Source of the DNA: Fluviispira multicolorata
GTDB lineage: Bacteria; Bdellovibrionota_B; Oligoflexia; Silvanigrellales; Silvanigrellaceae
Length of the DNA: 64,000 nt
Direction: 5' to 3'
Assembly: GCF_009208585.1 (NCBI RefSeq)
Contig: NZ_WFLN01000012.1
Location: 18,459-82,458, forward strand
Shown here: positions 1-8,564 of the stretch, in pieces
Layout of the letters: each line of letters opens with the position of its first letter
Position numbering within the stretch: position 1 is the first letter of the stretch
The notes under the pieces: model-generated
Told to the model about the DNA's origin: nothing
Database searches by the model: none
The model's input: the letters and a program-made list of their open reading frames with translations, nothing else
Made by a program: the position numbers and the translations under genes

Positions 1-18
1 ATTACTTAATGAGAACAA

Positions 19-1173
19 ATGATGAAAAAATATATTAAAAACCATGAACTTCTCGAACCATTAAATAATGTTCCCCATGCATTTGCGAAATTTCGAATTA
101 ATGCGGATAAACATCCCATAAATATAATTGAAGAAATTGCTTTGGGTCAATCTCTAGGTGCTTGGGACTCTCAACATGTCGATATTGAAATATTAAGAAA
201 AAAAATTGCAAAAATCATTAATATTGAAACTAATAATAATTATCACGAAGCAACCGTTGCATTTCCTATTGATATTTGGCATCGAAAACTCTCATGGCTT
301 ATGACAATTCTATTTGGTAAAATGAGTTTTTTTGAGGGAGTTCAGCTTAACTCAGTTTGGTTTTCTAATGATTGTTTTGACAATATTAATTTAATCGGAC
401 CCAAAAATAATATAAATTCTATACGAAATCAAGTTGGTGTAAATAATAAAGATCCGCTTTTAATGGGTATTTTAAAACCAAATGTAGGAATGAGTTCAGA
501 AAAAATAGCTTTCCTATATGTTGAAGCGGCCGAAGCTGGTATTCATTTATTAAAAGACGATGAAATTCGCCATGATCTTTCTCCATTGGAAAGTTTAAAA
601 AGAGTAGCACTTGTTGCCAATGAAGCTCAAAAAAGAAATTTAAAAACCTTGTATGCCGTCCACTTACAAATTGAAGGAAATAAATTTATTGAGCATGCTA
701 AATCTTTGGAAAGTGCTGGCGCAAATGCTTTTTTAATTAATACATGGATTACAGGCATTGAAGTGCTTCAGGAACTCAGAAAAGTAACAAGTCTTCCTAT
801 AATGTCGCATCCTGCGCTCGTTGGAGCTTTCGGTATTCAAGAAGAAAATGCAACTATACATCCTAGAGTTACTTTAGCACAATTTATAAGAGCCGCAGGC
901 GCTGATTTCAGCTTATTTCCAAGCCCTTATGGTAAATTAGGACTTAATAAAGAAATTGCTCTCGATGTAGCGAAAAACTGCCTTGTAAATAACGAAAATT
1001 GGCGAATAAATGGAATGACTCCTGTTCCAAGCGCGGGAATTAAACCAGAACATGCGCCCTTAGCAAAAAAAGATTTCAGTGAAGACTTTATTTTAAATGC
1101 GGGTACCGGTATTTTTTCACATCCAAATGGAATTCAAAAAAGCATTGAAGAATTTAGAAAAGAATTATATTAA
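19..1173 (+). CDS. mtnW: RuBisCO-like protein, probable 2,3-diketo-5-methylthiopentyl-1-phosphate enolase
   Basis: This 384-aa protein has the RuBisCO large-chain fold pattern. GILKPNVGMS (K153) matches the loop with the RuBisCO KPK motif, but the second Lys is Asn. LLKDDE (K179, D181, E182) matches the carbamylated Lys and the Mg-binding Asp/Glu. The protein is shorter than true RuBisCO, as expected of form IV RuBisCO-like proteins, which do not fix CO2. In the methionine-salvage pathway such an enzyme enolises the product of MtnB, and the next gene, 2 bp downstream, is MtnB-like; this supports the MtnW call. Adjacent ATG codons at 19 and 22 are both possible starts. Stop codons just upstream suggest that another gene of the operon ends at the window edge. 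A different isomerase-type RuBisCO-like activity cannot be excluded. Confidence 0.85.
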   Translation: MMKKYIKNHELLEPLNNVPHAFAKFRINADKHPINIIEEIALGQSLGAWDSQHVDIEILRKKIAKIINIETNNNYHEATVAFPIDIWHRKLSWLMTILFGKMSFFEGVQLNSVWFSNDCFDNINLIGPKNNINSIRNQVGVNNKDPLLMGILKPNVGMSSEKIAFLYVEAAEAGIHLLKDDEIRHDLSPLESLKRVALVANEAQKRNLKTLYAVHLQIEGNKFIEHAKSLESAGANAFLINTWITGIEVLQELRKVTSLPIMSHPALVGAFGIQEENATIHPRVTLAQFIRAAGADFSLFPSPYGKLGLNKEIALDVAKNCLVNNENWRINGMTPVPSAGIKPEHAPLAKKDFSEDFILNAGTGIFSHPNGIQKSIEEFRKELY

Positions 1174-1175
1174 TC

Positions 1176-1868
1176 ATGAGAACATATCAAAAATATAATA
1201 AAGATGCCTCATTTTTTTCTTTATCTTTGAATGAAAGAATTGAATTAAATTCTTTATGCGAAACAGTGTGCAGACTCGACAAACGTCAAGCCATTCCTGC
1301 AACAAGCAGCAATTTTAGTATAAGATCAAAATCTGCGGAGTTCCTAATTACAAAATCTGGTATTCATAAGAGAAATCTCAATCCAAGTCATTTTATTCGT
1401 ACCAATTTTTCGGGCATTCCCCTGCATCCACTGGCACCAAAACCAAGCGACGAAACTCTGCTGCATGCCCTTATTTACAAAAATTTTAGCAATGCAAATG
1501 CAATATTGCATTGCCATGCACCCGAACTTGAAGTTTTTAGTTTAGAAAAAACTGAAAAATCCACTTTTAGTAAGCAAAATTCTTCTTTTATTAGACATAG
1601 TTTATATAAAATAAAAGGTCATGAACTTTTAAAAGCTTTGGGTTTAAAATCGCATAGTGAAGATTATTACCTTCCAATTATTGAGAATCATCAAAATATG
1701 CTCTTACTTTCACAAGAGATTGAAAGCATTTTTATTAAAATAGAAACTCCTTCTCCGCTGTGTGCTTTTGTTTTAGAAAATCATGGAATTTACTGTTTTG
1801 GTAACTCAATTTCTCAGGCAGAACTAAGACTTGAAGCTATTCTTCACCTTGCAAATAATCTAAAGTAG
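1176..1868 (+). CDS. mtnB: Methylthioribulose-1-phosphate dehydratase-like class II aldolase
   Basis: This 230-aa cytoplasmic protein of the class II aldolase/adducin family would dehydrate 5-methylthioribulose-1-phosphate to the diketo substrate of the upstream RuBisCO-like enzyme. Visible family signatures are ATSSNFSIR near the N-terminus, KSGIHK, KPSDETLLHALIY, LHCHAPE (Zn ligands H112 and H114), LPIIENHQNM, and ENHGIYCFG (third Zn ligand H203). Its length is typical of MtnB. The start lies 2 bp after the stop of the preceding gene, so the two are co-transcribed and probably translationally coupled. FucA-like aldolases share the fold, but the ENHQ segment and the neighbour favour MtnB. 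Confidence 0.85.
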   Translation: MRTYQKYNKDASFFSLSLNERIELNSLCETVCRLDKRQAIPATSSNFSIRSKSAEFLITKSGIHKRNLNPSHFIRTNFSGIPLHPLAPKPSDETLLHALIYKNFSNANAILHCHAPELEVFSLEKTEKSTFSKQNSSFIRHSLYKIKGHELLKALGLKSHSEDYYLPIIENHQNMLLLSQEIESIFIKIETPSPLCAFVLENHGIYCFGNSISQAELRLEAILHLANNLK

Positions 1869-1944
1869 TCTCCCCTCATCTCCGAAAACTTTCTGTTGAG
1901 ATCCTTCTTTCTGAAGCCTTATTTTAAGTGAGTAGGAGGCCTTT

Positions 1945-3621
1945 TTGTCAGAAAAAATAATAAATATTAGACTTCCATTGACTGTAAAAATCGCCTCAAG
2001 TCTCATTTTTATTATTTTCTTTGTTGTAAGCATTTATACATATTTTGATATAAAAAGAACCCGTACTCAAATGGAATTAGATGCTAAAAAAAATACTTTA
2101 GCGGCCTTTACCTCAGCTATTCCAATCATTGAAAATGGAATTTGGGGTTTGGACATAACACTTATAGAAACGACTTTAAAACAAGTCTTAAAAAACCCAA
2201 TAGTCGATTCAGTTCTTGTTTTTGATGAGAGTGGCAAAGTGTTTGCCACTTTTGATAAAGACGCAGATGGAAGATCTTACTCTCTCAATAATTACTTAAA
2301 TGATAATGACATTCAAAATATAAATACAAAAAAAGAAAATAGTATATTTGAAAAGAAAATAAAGAAAGAAGAAAAAGTTATTATTGCCACAGCTCTTTAT
2401 TCAAAAGAAAATCACCTAAGAAAAGAAACAATTTTTAAAATTGGTTACTTTGTAATGACTTATTCAACTCAAAATATTACAGAGATTATCAATGAAACAA
2501 TCACTAAATCTATTTTACTCTCATTCTTATTAGGCGTCGTTATTATTATAACTAGCTTTCTTTATATTAGACAACTCATAATTCTACCATTAACTGAACT
2601 CGAAAAATCGAGTTTAAAAATTGCAAAAAATGAATTTATTCAAACTAAAAAAAGAAAAAGTTATATTGGTGAAGATGAGATAGATAGTCTAATTAATAAT
2701 TTCAATTTGATGGTTATTCAAATTATTAAATTTATTGCAGAACAAAAAGAACAACAGCGTATGGCTAATGAACTTGAAATGGCAAGAATAGTTCAAGAGT
2801 CTCTCATACCAAATGCAAAAAATTTAAGAGTTGGTCATTTTGAATTGTCAAGCTATTTTAAAGCTGCCTCTGAATGTGGAGGAGATTGGTGGCATTTTTA
2901 TCCTTTAGCAAATAAAAAAATATTAATTATGTTGGGAGATGTAACTGGGCATGGAACGCCAAGTGGAATGTTGACTGCTGCCGTTAAAGGTTATTGCGAT
3001 TCTATCTATTCAAAAAACGAAATAAACCCCGCAAAAATCCTAGAAGAACTTGACATTGTTGTTCGTTTAAGTGGAGATAAAAACAGACTTATGACAATGT
3101 TTGCCGCAATTATCAGTCCAATTGATGAAACAATTACTTTCGCAAATGCTGCGCATAATTTCCCATTTCTTATTAAAAAAGACAGTGATAAAAATCAAAT
3201 AAATATAACGACACTTGTTATAAATGGAAAACGATTAGGATATTTAAATAAAAATTTAGATGAAAAAGAAATTATTTACGAAGTGAATACAAAAAAATTT
3301 AGTACAGGAGATATTTTATTTGTTTTCTCAGATGGCCTAGTCGAGGCAAAAAATAAAGATAAACAAGAATATTCAGAACGAAGACTGAGAAAATTATTAA
3401 CTAAATTCGAAACAAAAAATACATCTGAAATGATTGAAGAAATCTCTTTAGACTTAAAAAACTTTGCTCAAGATGAAATTTTTGATGATGATGTAAGTTT
3501 TGTATTTTGCAAAATGTGTTCTGATGAAGACACATCTTATTCGCATGAAATGCTAAAATATTTTGAAAAAGATAAAAATAAAAGTCTAGATTCTGATAAG
3601 TTTCTTAAAAATGTATCCTAG
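1945..3621 (+). CDS. Membrane-anchored SpoIIE/PP2C-family serine phosphatase with HAMP
   Basis: This 558-aa sensor phosphatase has a first membrane helix at about residues 13-33 and a periplasmic sensor region of about 150 residues. A second helix follows at about 188-210, then a HAMP-like linker, a coiled coil, and a PPM/SpoIIE phosphatase domain from about residue 300. Metal-binding motifs are visible: ECGGDWW, GDVTGHGTPSGM, FSDGLVEAKN and DDDVSFVF. Family members dephosphorylate anti-sigma-factor antagonists or similar partners in response to an extracytoplasmic signal. The target is unknown because no STAS or anti-sigma gene is adjacent. The start is a TTG with a near-perfect AGGAGG-type ribosome site 5 nt upstream (1933-1939). 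Confidence 0.85.
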   Translation: MSEKIINIRLPLTVKIASSLIFIIFFVVSIYTYFDIKRTRTQMELDAKKNTLAAFTSAIPIIENGIWGLDITLIETTLKQVLKNPIVDSVLVFDESGKVFATFDKDADGRSYSLNNYLNDNDIQNINTKKENSIFEKKIKKEEKVIIATALYSKENHLRKETIFKIGYFVMTYSTQNITEIINETITKSILLSFLLGVVIIITSFLYIRQLIILPLTELEKSSLKIAKNEFIQTKKRKSYIGEDEIDSLINNFNLMVIQIIKFIAEQKEQQRMANELEMARIVQESLIPNAKNLRVGHFELSSYFKAASECGGDWWHFYPLANKKILIMLGDVTGHGTPSGMLTAAVKGYCDSIYSKNEINPAKILEELDIVVRLSGDKNRLMTMFAAIISPIDETITFANAAHNFPFLIKKDSDKNQINITTLVINGKRLGYLNKNLDEKEIIYEVNTKKFSTGDILFVFSDGLVEAKNKDKQEYSERRLRKLLTKFETKNTSEMIEEISLDLKNFAQDEIFDDDVSFVFCKMCSDEDTSYSHEMLKYFEKDKNKSLDSDKFLKNVS

Positions 3622-3625
3622 GATA

Positions 3626-3650
3626 TTTTTGCCCATAATATAGGCAAAAA
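3626..3650 (+). terminator. Possible terminator hairpin after the phosphatase gene
   Basis: The arms TTTTTGCC and GGCAAAAA enclose a 9-nt loop, 4 nt after the stop codon. No U-tract follows the hairpin, so it may stabilise the mRNA end rather than terminate transcription. Confidence 0.35.
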
Positions 3651-3736
3651 TTACTAATAACACATTCTTGCCTATCTCTATCCTCATCTTTTTAACGATA
3701 ATTTAAATAGATTATTTATTTTAAGGAGGATACAAA

Positions 3737-3961
3737 ATGCTTGATGAAATTGAATTTCAAATTTGTGATACTGATTTTAAGAATCCAGATATTGACTTTC
3801 TTGAAATTGAATTAAATCCTCCAGTCTCTGAAGAAGATATTCGGTATGCACAGCTCGAAGAGCTTATTTTTAGAGATAAAAAAAATGAATTTACAAAAAG
3901 AGTTCCCATTTCAGTTTATTACAACTCAGGAGTTTCCTGGACTCCCCTTAAAATTCAATAA
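3737..3961 (+). CDS. Small acidic protein of unknown function overlapping a dehydrogenase gene
   Basis: This 74-aa acidic protein has no recognised domain. It is supported mainly by a strong ribosome-binding site (AAGGAGG about 8 nt before the ATG). Its 3' third overlaps the start of the 2-hydroxyacid dehydrogenase in the +1 frame, across an A8 run at 3878-3885. It could be a real small protein translationally coupled to the dehydrogenase, or the N-terminus of a fused product if slippage or a sequencing indel occurs at the A-run. The dehydrogenase looks complete without it, so a separate protein is preferred. Confidence 0.45.
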   Translation: MLDEIEFQICDTDFKNPDIDFLEIELNPPVSEEDIRYAQLEELIFRDKKNEFTKRVPISVYYNSGVSWTPLKIQ

Positions 3962-4913
3962 TCAAATACAAGGATTTGTTTTACTTGCCAAACAAAATTC
4001 AAGTATTTCACAAAATTTAAAAGACTTTTTAAGCCTTAAAAAAGATTCAAATATTTTAACACTTGTTTGCTCAATTATAGATAAAATCGATGCAAGTGAA
4101 CTCGTAATTATAAAAAAACTATTACCAAATCTTTCTCACATTGCTAATTTTGGAGTAGGTTTTAATAATATCGATGTTAAATCAGCAAAAGAGCTCGGAA
4201 TTCGTGTTACAAACACCCCAGGTGTTTTAACCAATGCAACTGCTGATATTGCTCTAACGCTTTTATTATGTGTCACGCGACGCATTGGTGAAGGCTATCT
4301 AATCATGAAAGAGAATGGCAAATACCCAGGTTGGAGTCCAACTTATATGCTGGGCAGCAGCTTGCAAAATAAGACCTTAGGCATTGTTGGCTATGGACAA
4401 ATTGGCAAAGCATTTGCTAAACGAGTCCAAGCGCTGGGTATGAAATGCGTTGCTTTAAAGAGCTCTCAATGGTCACACCTAGAAAATAAAGTAAATGATA
4501 TAGAGAGATTAGAAGAAGAAGAGTTTCTTAAAAGCATTGATGTTCTATCTCTAAACTGCCCCCTCAGTGAACACTCAAAAAAATGGTTGAATTTTAAGCG
4601 CATTTCAATGATAAAAGCTGGGTCATTCGTTATAAATACCGCTCGAGGCGAGCTTATTGATGAGCAAGCCCTAGCGGATGCTCTCAATAGCAATCATCTA
4701 GCGGGGGCTGGACTTGATGTTTTTTGTAACGAACCTAATTTGTCATTAGAACTTCAAAATTCAAAAAACCTATTTGTTATACCTCATTTGGGAAGTGCAA
4801 CACACGAAACTCGGAGGGCAATGGGGGAAAGAGTATTTGAAGCTATAAAATCGCATTATATTGAAAGGTATGAAAAGCATGAAACAGGAGTTTTGCTCTT
4901 TCAAGTAAATTAA
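3885..4913 (+). CDS. D-isomer-specific 2-hydroxyacid dehydrogenase
   Basis: This NAD(P)-dependent enzyme interconverts 2-oxoacids and D-2-hydroxyacids and resembles the glyoxylate/hydroxypyruvate reductase group. It has NFGVGFNNIDV and TNTPGVLTNATAD in the substrate domain and the Rossmann motif GYGQIGKAFAKR. Catalytic Arg is in NTARGELID, Glu in CNEP, and His in PHLGSATHETRR. I chose the ATG at 3885 (342 aa) because the conserved N-terminal strand begins soon after it. An upstream in-frame ATG at 3846 would add 13 residues and deepen the overlap with the small upstream ORF. The exact substrate is not readable from the sequence. The stop abuts the ATG of the next lipoprotein gene. Confidence 0.85.
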   Translation: MNLQKEFPFQFITTQEFPGLPLKFNNQIQGFVLLAKQNSSISQNLKDFLSLKKDSNILTLVCSIIDKIDASELVIIKKLLPNLSHIANFGVGFNNIDVKSAKELGIRVTNTPGVLTNATADIALTLLLCVTRRIGEGYLIMKENGKYPGWSPTYMLGSSLQNKTLGIVGYGQIGKAFAKRVQALGMKCVALKSSQWSHLENKVNDIERLEEEEFLKSIDVLSLNCPLSEHSKKWLNFKRISMIKAGSFVINTARGELIDEQALADALNSNHLAGAGLDVFCNEPNLSLELQNSKNLFVIPHLGSATHETRRAMGERVFEAIKSHYIERYEKHETGVLLFQVN

Positions 4914-5933
4914 ATGAATTTTTTGAGATTTTTAGTTCTTGTTGTCTTTTGTTCTTTAAACTTTCATGCTTGTTCGGCTCCTTCTAAAGCTCCTTTTCCG
5001 TTAGGAACAGAGATTGAATGGGAAGAATTGCTCAAGCAAAATAATTCTTCTATTGCAAAAGATTTTATTCATTCTTCAAAAATCATTCATGATCGATTGC
5101 TTTATAAAGGAATTCCATATGAAAAAGATGGAATTTCACAATTCTGGGAAAACAGATATCAAGCATCTCAAGATAAATTTAAGTTTATGCGAAAATATGG
5201 TGTCGATTGCACACGCCTCCTGCGCTACCTTTTTCGCAATATGTTGCAGTTACCTTATAATTCGTTATTCACTGAAGCTCCCATTATCAGTCATACTTTT
5301 GCAAATATAAATTCACAAAATGCAAAACAGCTTAGAAATTTTATTCGTGTACCTCAAAGTAAAAATGGTTTTCGTCCTCAAACAGGTGATATTCTAGCTT
5401 TTCCAGGACATGCGATTGCGGTGCTTGATCCTAAAAATTGTATTTCTATTCAATCAAGCAGTTGGGTTTGTAAAAATATTAAAGATGGACGATGCGTTGA
5501 AGCAGAAATGGGAAAATATGCGGGTGTTGCTATTTATAAATTAGCAAGCAATCGCTTTTGTTCAAATGGATTATGGAAAGGAATGGATGGAGATCACAAT
5601 AAGTTTACAGTTGCATGGAGGCATAGGGCTTTCACAACTTGGATTTCCGAGATGCCAAAGCATGCATTTACTAGCAAAAGAATTTTTTTAACAGGCAAAA
5701 ATATTGCAGGTAAATATATTTATTTTGAAGGAAGCAATAAAGCTGTTCGCACAACACTAAATAAATATAATAAAAAAAATGGACTCCAATCGGTTTTTGT
5801 TCTCGTGCCAAATGATGCAAAATCAGGAAAAATAAAAATTTACTGGGGAACAGGTCGACCCACGCTCCTGAAAACAGTTGATTCAAGTCTTTCAATTATA
5901 ATTAACAAAAAAGGTTTGGTAAGAAATAAATAA
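4914..5933 (+). CDS. Lipoprotein with NlpC/P60-like Cys-His arrangement (paralogue 1)
   Basis: This 339-aa predicted lipoprotein has a hydrophobic leader ending in lipobox FHAC (C20). The central domain has GVDCTRLL (candidate nucleophile C99) and TGDILAFPGHAIAVLDP (candidate H166). That spacing and the strand pattern recall NlpC/P60-type cysteine peptidases or amidases acting on cell-wall peptides; this is an inference from motifs. The C-terminal ~80 residues end in a strand-rich segment (FVLVPNDAKSGKIKIYWG) resembling an IPT/TIG-type beta-sandwich. It starts directly after the dehydrogenase stop. A clear paralogue lies at 7485-8564, sharing FMRK-GVDCTR, LSHTFA and GDILAFPGHA. Catalytic activity is unproven. 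Confidence 0.7.
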   Translation: MNFLRFLVLVVFCSLNFHACSAPSKAPFPLGTEIEWEELLKQNNSSIAKDFIHSSKIIHDRLLYKGIPYEKDGISQFWENRYQASQDKFKFMRKYGVDCTRLLRYLFRNMLQLPYNSLFTEAPIISHTFANINSQNAKQLRNFIRVPQSKNGFRPQTGDILAFPGHAIAVLDPKNCISIQSSSWVCKNIKDGRCVEAEMGKYAGVAIYKLASNRFCSNGLWKGMDGDHNKFTVAWRHRAFTTWISEMPKHAFTSKRIFLTGKNIAGKYIYFEGSNKAVRTTLNKYNKKNGLQSVFVLVPNDAKSGKIKIYWGTGRPTLLKTVDSSLSIIINKKGLVRNK

Positions 5934-6201
5934 GTTTCTTTATAAAACATTCCACACTATTTAAAAGATTTACGTTCGTTTCTGGTAAAAGCAGAATAAA
6001 TTGACAAAGTAATTTTATGTTTATTTTTTTTTAAAAATACTTTTAATTTTCATGAAAGTAATTTATAGTGTTCGACATAAGTAGCATTCCTTTTTTATAT
6101 GTGTCTAGAGATAAAGTATTGCAAGCCTCTTACAATATAAATGTTAATTATTAATTTTTTTTGGGAATCTATTTTAAATTTCAATCAATCAAGGAGTTTT
6201 T

Positions 6202-6702
6202 ATGAAAAATATTTTCTTAATTTTATCCGCAATATTAACTATATTTATAATGCCCATATCAATGGCTTCTAATTTTGATAATGGAAGCACAATTTTTGGC
6301 CCTTTAGTTGCAAACGCTACAACTTACGATAAGCAAATTAAAGTTTTAGGACCAGTAAAATCAACTGATTCTATTTTTAATGGTGAATTAAAAATACTTG
6401 GCCCGATTGAAGCCATAAATTCAAAAATCAATAAAAATTCTGAAATTTATGGAGATATTAAATTCACAAATTCGACAGCAACTGCAAAAATAGTAACAAA
6501 AGGCAAAACAAATCATTTTTTAAACGGCTCTAGCTTAAAGGATCTTACTTTATTAAAGCCAGACTTTGGAAGCCAAACAGTATTAATTGACAATTCTATT
6601 GTTAATGGTGATATAAAATTTGAAAAAGAAGGAGAGGTTATTTTAAGAAATAATGGAAAAGTTACCGGAAATGTAATAAATGGGAAAATTATTACAAATT
6701 AA
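6202..6702 (+). CDS. Small secreted protein with repetitive, bactofilin-like beta pattern
   Basis: This 166-aa protein has a Sec signal peptide (about residues 1-22, ending SMAS) and a good ribosome site (AAGGAG). The mature part is built of short repeating units (IFGPLVAN, VLGPVKST, ILGPIEAI, then IYGDIKFT and VNGDIKFE) typical of beta-solenoid proteins such as bactofilins. Unlike cytoskeletal bactofilins it carries an export signal, so it probably sits in the periplasm or on the surface. No specific function can be assigned. It lies between two paralogous lipoprotein genes. Confidence 0.65.
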   Translation: MKNIFLILSAILTIFIMPISMASNFDNGSTIFGPLVANATTYDKQIKVLGPVKSTDSIFNGELKILGPIEAINSKINKNSEIYGDIKFTNSTATAKIVTKGKTNHFLNGSSLKDLTLLKPDFGSQTVLIDNSIVNGDIKFEKEGEVILRNNGKVTGNVINGKIITN

Positions 6703-6734
6703 TTATTTTTATTTAGAATTATAGGCGAAGTTAA

Positions 6735-7346
6735 TTAAAACTTAGGGACCTGCACCACAATACTCAAACCTTTAGAATATTTAAAACCGAGACAACAAGC
6801 ATAGGCATGTTTTTGATGGCCATCAAAACAAAGTAAATCCCCTTCTTCAACAACAAAGTATTCACTTTCCACCATAATTTCAAAGGAGCCTGTTTGACAA
6901 TAAAAATACTCTTCAGTTCCTGGAGAATGAGGAGAGCCAGGAAAACGCTCACCTTCATTTAAAATATATTCTTGCAATATAAGGTAACGAGAATTTTCTG
7001 GAGTTAAAAGTGCAATATCAACAGTTTTAGTTAAAACTTCACCTGTTTCAATAAGTTTTTTTGTGACTTTCGTATAGTCCTTCTTCTTTCGTAGCACAGC
7101 AGTTGGCACTGGTTTTTTCAAGAGTGAAGACATTTCCACACCAAGTCCCTGCGCAATACCAACTAAAACCTGTAATGTTGGATTTCCTTCTCCTCGCTCT
7201 AAACTTGCAATTGTGCTACGAGGAATTCCTGATCTTTCTGAAAGTTGTTCTTGGCTCAGTCCATATTCACGACGAAATGATTTCATATGTATTGCAATAT
7301 ACTGACCAAAACTATCAGATTTATCTGTCTCTATGTTTCTCGACAT
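6735..7346 (-). CDS. XRE-family transcriptional regulator with C-terminal cupin domain
   Basis: This 203-aa regulator has an N-terminal helix-turn-helix at about residues 15-70 (LSQEQLSERSGIPRSTIASLERG) and a C-terminal cupin at about 120-200 (GTEEYFYCQTGSF, VEEGDLLCFDGHQKHAY). Such proteins typically sense a small ligand and control neighbouring metabolic or transport genes. The gene is divergent from the lipoprotein gene at 7485, whose promoter lies in the shared 138-bp interval. That gene is the simplest candidate target, along with the regulator itself. Confidence 0.85.
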   Translation of the reverse strand: MSRNIETDKSDSFGQYIAIHMKSFRREYGLSQEQLSERSGIPRSTIASLERGEGNPTLQVLVGIAQGLGVEMSSLLKKPVPTAVLRKKKDYTKVTKKLIETGEVLTKTVDIALLTPENSRYLILQEYILNEGERFPGSPHSPGTEEYFYCQTGSFEIMVESEYFVVEEGDLLCFDGHQKHAYACCLGFKYSKGLSIVVQVPKF

Positions 7347-7484
7347 AAGCTAGACACTCCAAAAACTCCTGTGAAGGGTTTGTATTTCTATATAAGAGGG
7401 CAGATTTTGCATCAAATAAAACAAAAAGCTGCTCGTTAAAGCTATATATTGATTATATCTAAGATGACAACAAGGAATGTGGCC

Positions 7485-8564
7485 ATGAAAAAACAAATCA
7501 AATATATAACTATAAGTTTCATCTGTCTTTTTCTAACAGGATGCATGTCACAGAAAAATTCTTCAATGCAAAGAACCTATTTTGGAGATTATGCTGAACC
7601 CAAAAATGTTTCGGTTGCATGGAATTCTCTCTATGCAGAAAATCCATCTCCCGAAGTTAGAAAATTTCTATCTTATTCGCAAGATATTAAAAAAAACATC
7701 TATCAACGAGGAATACCCTACCCAGCCAAAACGCTTTCCTCAAATTGGGATCGCAATTATTTGAGAGCATCTGATAAATATAATTTTATGCGAAAAAATG
7801 GGGTGGATTGCACTCGTTTTCTTTGGCATTTATATGCAGGAGAAATGAATTTACCTTACAACTCTAAATATAAAAACTCTGCAATACTCAGTCATACTTT
7901 TGCAAAAAAACAGATCGATCAAGAACTTAAAAATTTTGTGCCACTTAAAAAATACAAAAATGGTTTCCAACCAAGAACGGGTGATATACTTGCTTTTCCA
8001 GGACACGCTCTCGCAGTTCTAGACCCTAAACAGTGCATTGCCATTCAATCTACTTCTTGGGCCTGTGAAAAAATGACCGCGAAAGGGCAGTGCCATAAGG
8101 GAACGCAAGGAAAAAATGCTGGAGTTGTGATCTACAAATTAATGAATAAAACTGACTGTACAAATGGCATTTGGAATAAATTAGATTCTCAAAAAAATAA
8201 ATTTACTGCTGGCTGGAGGCACAAAGCATTAAACACTTGGATTGAAAAAATCCCACAAAAAACAAAAACAAATCAGACAATCACTCTTATTGGACATAAT
8301 ATTTCGAGAAGATATATTTTTTTCAATGGAAATACAAACCCTGTAAAAACATCTTATGCATTAAAAGTCTTTAAAAGCTCTAATGGTTATCCACTCGATT
8401 TAGTAAAAGTAACAGTGCCTAAAAATGCTATCAGTGGGAAAATTAAAATTTATTGGGGCAATGATTTAAAGCCAAACATAACTCAAACCGTATCTTCTAA
8501 AAGAGAAATTATTATTGAGAATAATAATAAATTACTTACTAATAATAGTGTCCAAATAAAATAA
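7485..8564 (+). CDS. Lipoprotein with NlpC/P60-like Cys-His arrangement (paralogue 2)
   Basis: This 359-aa predicted lipoprotein starts at the ATG at 7485, which has an AAGGA site upstream. In-frame starts at 7449 (TTG) and 7464 would place extra residues before the signal peptide. The leader ends in lipobox LTGC. As in the paralogue at 4914, GVDCTRFL (C109) and TGDILAFPGHALAVLDP (H174) form a candidate catalytic pair, followed by a strand-rich C-terminal domain ending near GKIKIYWG. Its last 33 bp overlap the end of the convergent HAD gene. The divergent XRE-cupin gene may regulate it. Confidence 0.7.
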   Translation: MKKQIKYITISFICLFLTGCMSQKNSSMQRTYFGDYAEPKNVSVAWNSLYAENPSPEVRKFLSYSQDIKKNIYQRGIPYPAKTLSSNWDRNYLRASDKYNFMRKNGVDCTRFLWHLYAGEMNLPYNSKYKNSAILSHTFAKKQIDQELKNFVPLKKYKNGFQPRTGDILAFPGHALAVLDPKQCIAIQSTSWACEKMTAKGQCHKGTQGKNAGVVIYKLMNKTDCTNGIWNKLDSQKNKFTAGWRHKALNTWIEKIPQKTKTNQTITLIGHNISRRYIFFNGNTNPVKTSYALKVFKSSNGYPLDLVKVTVPKNAISGKIKIYWGNDLKPNITQTVSSKREIIIENNNKLLTNNSVQIK

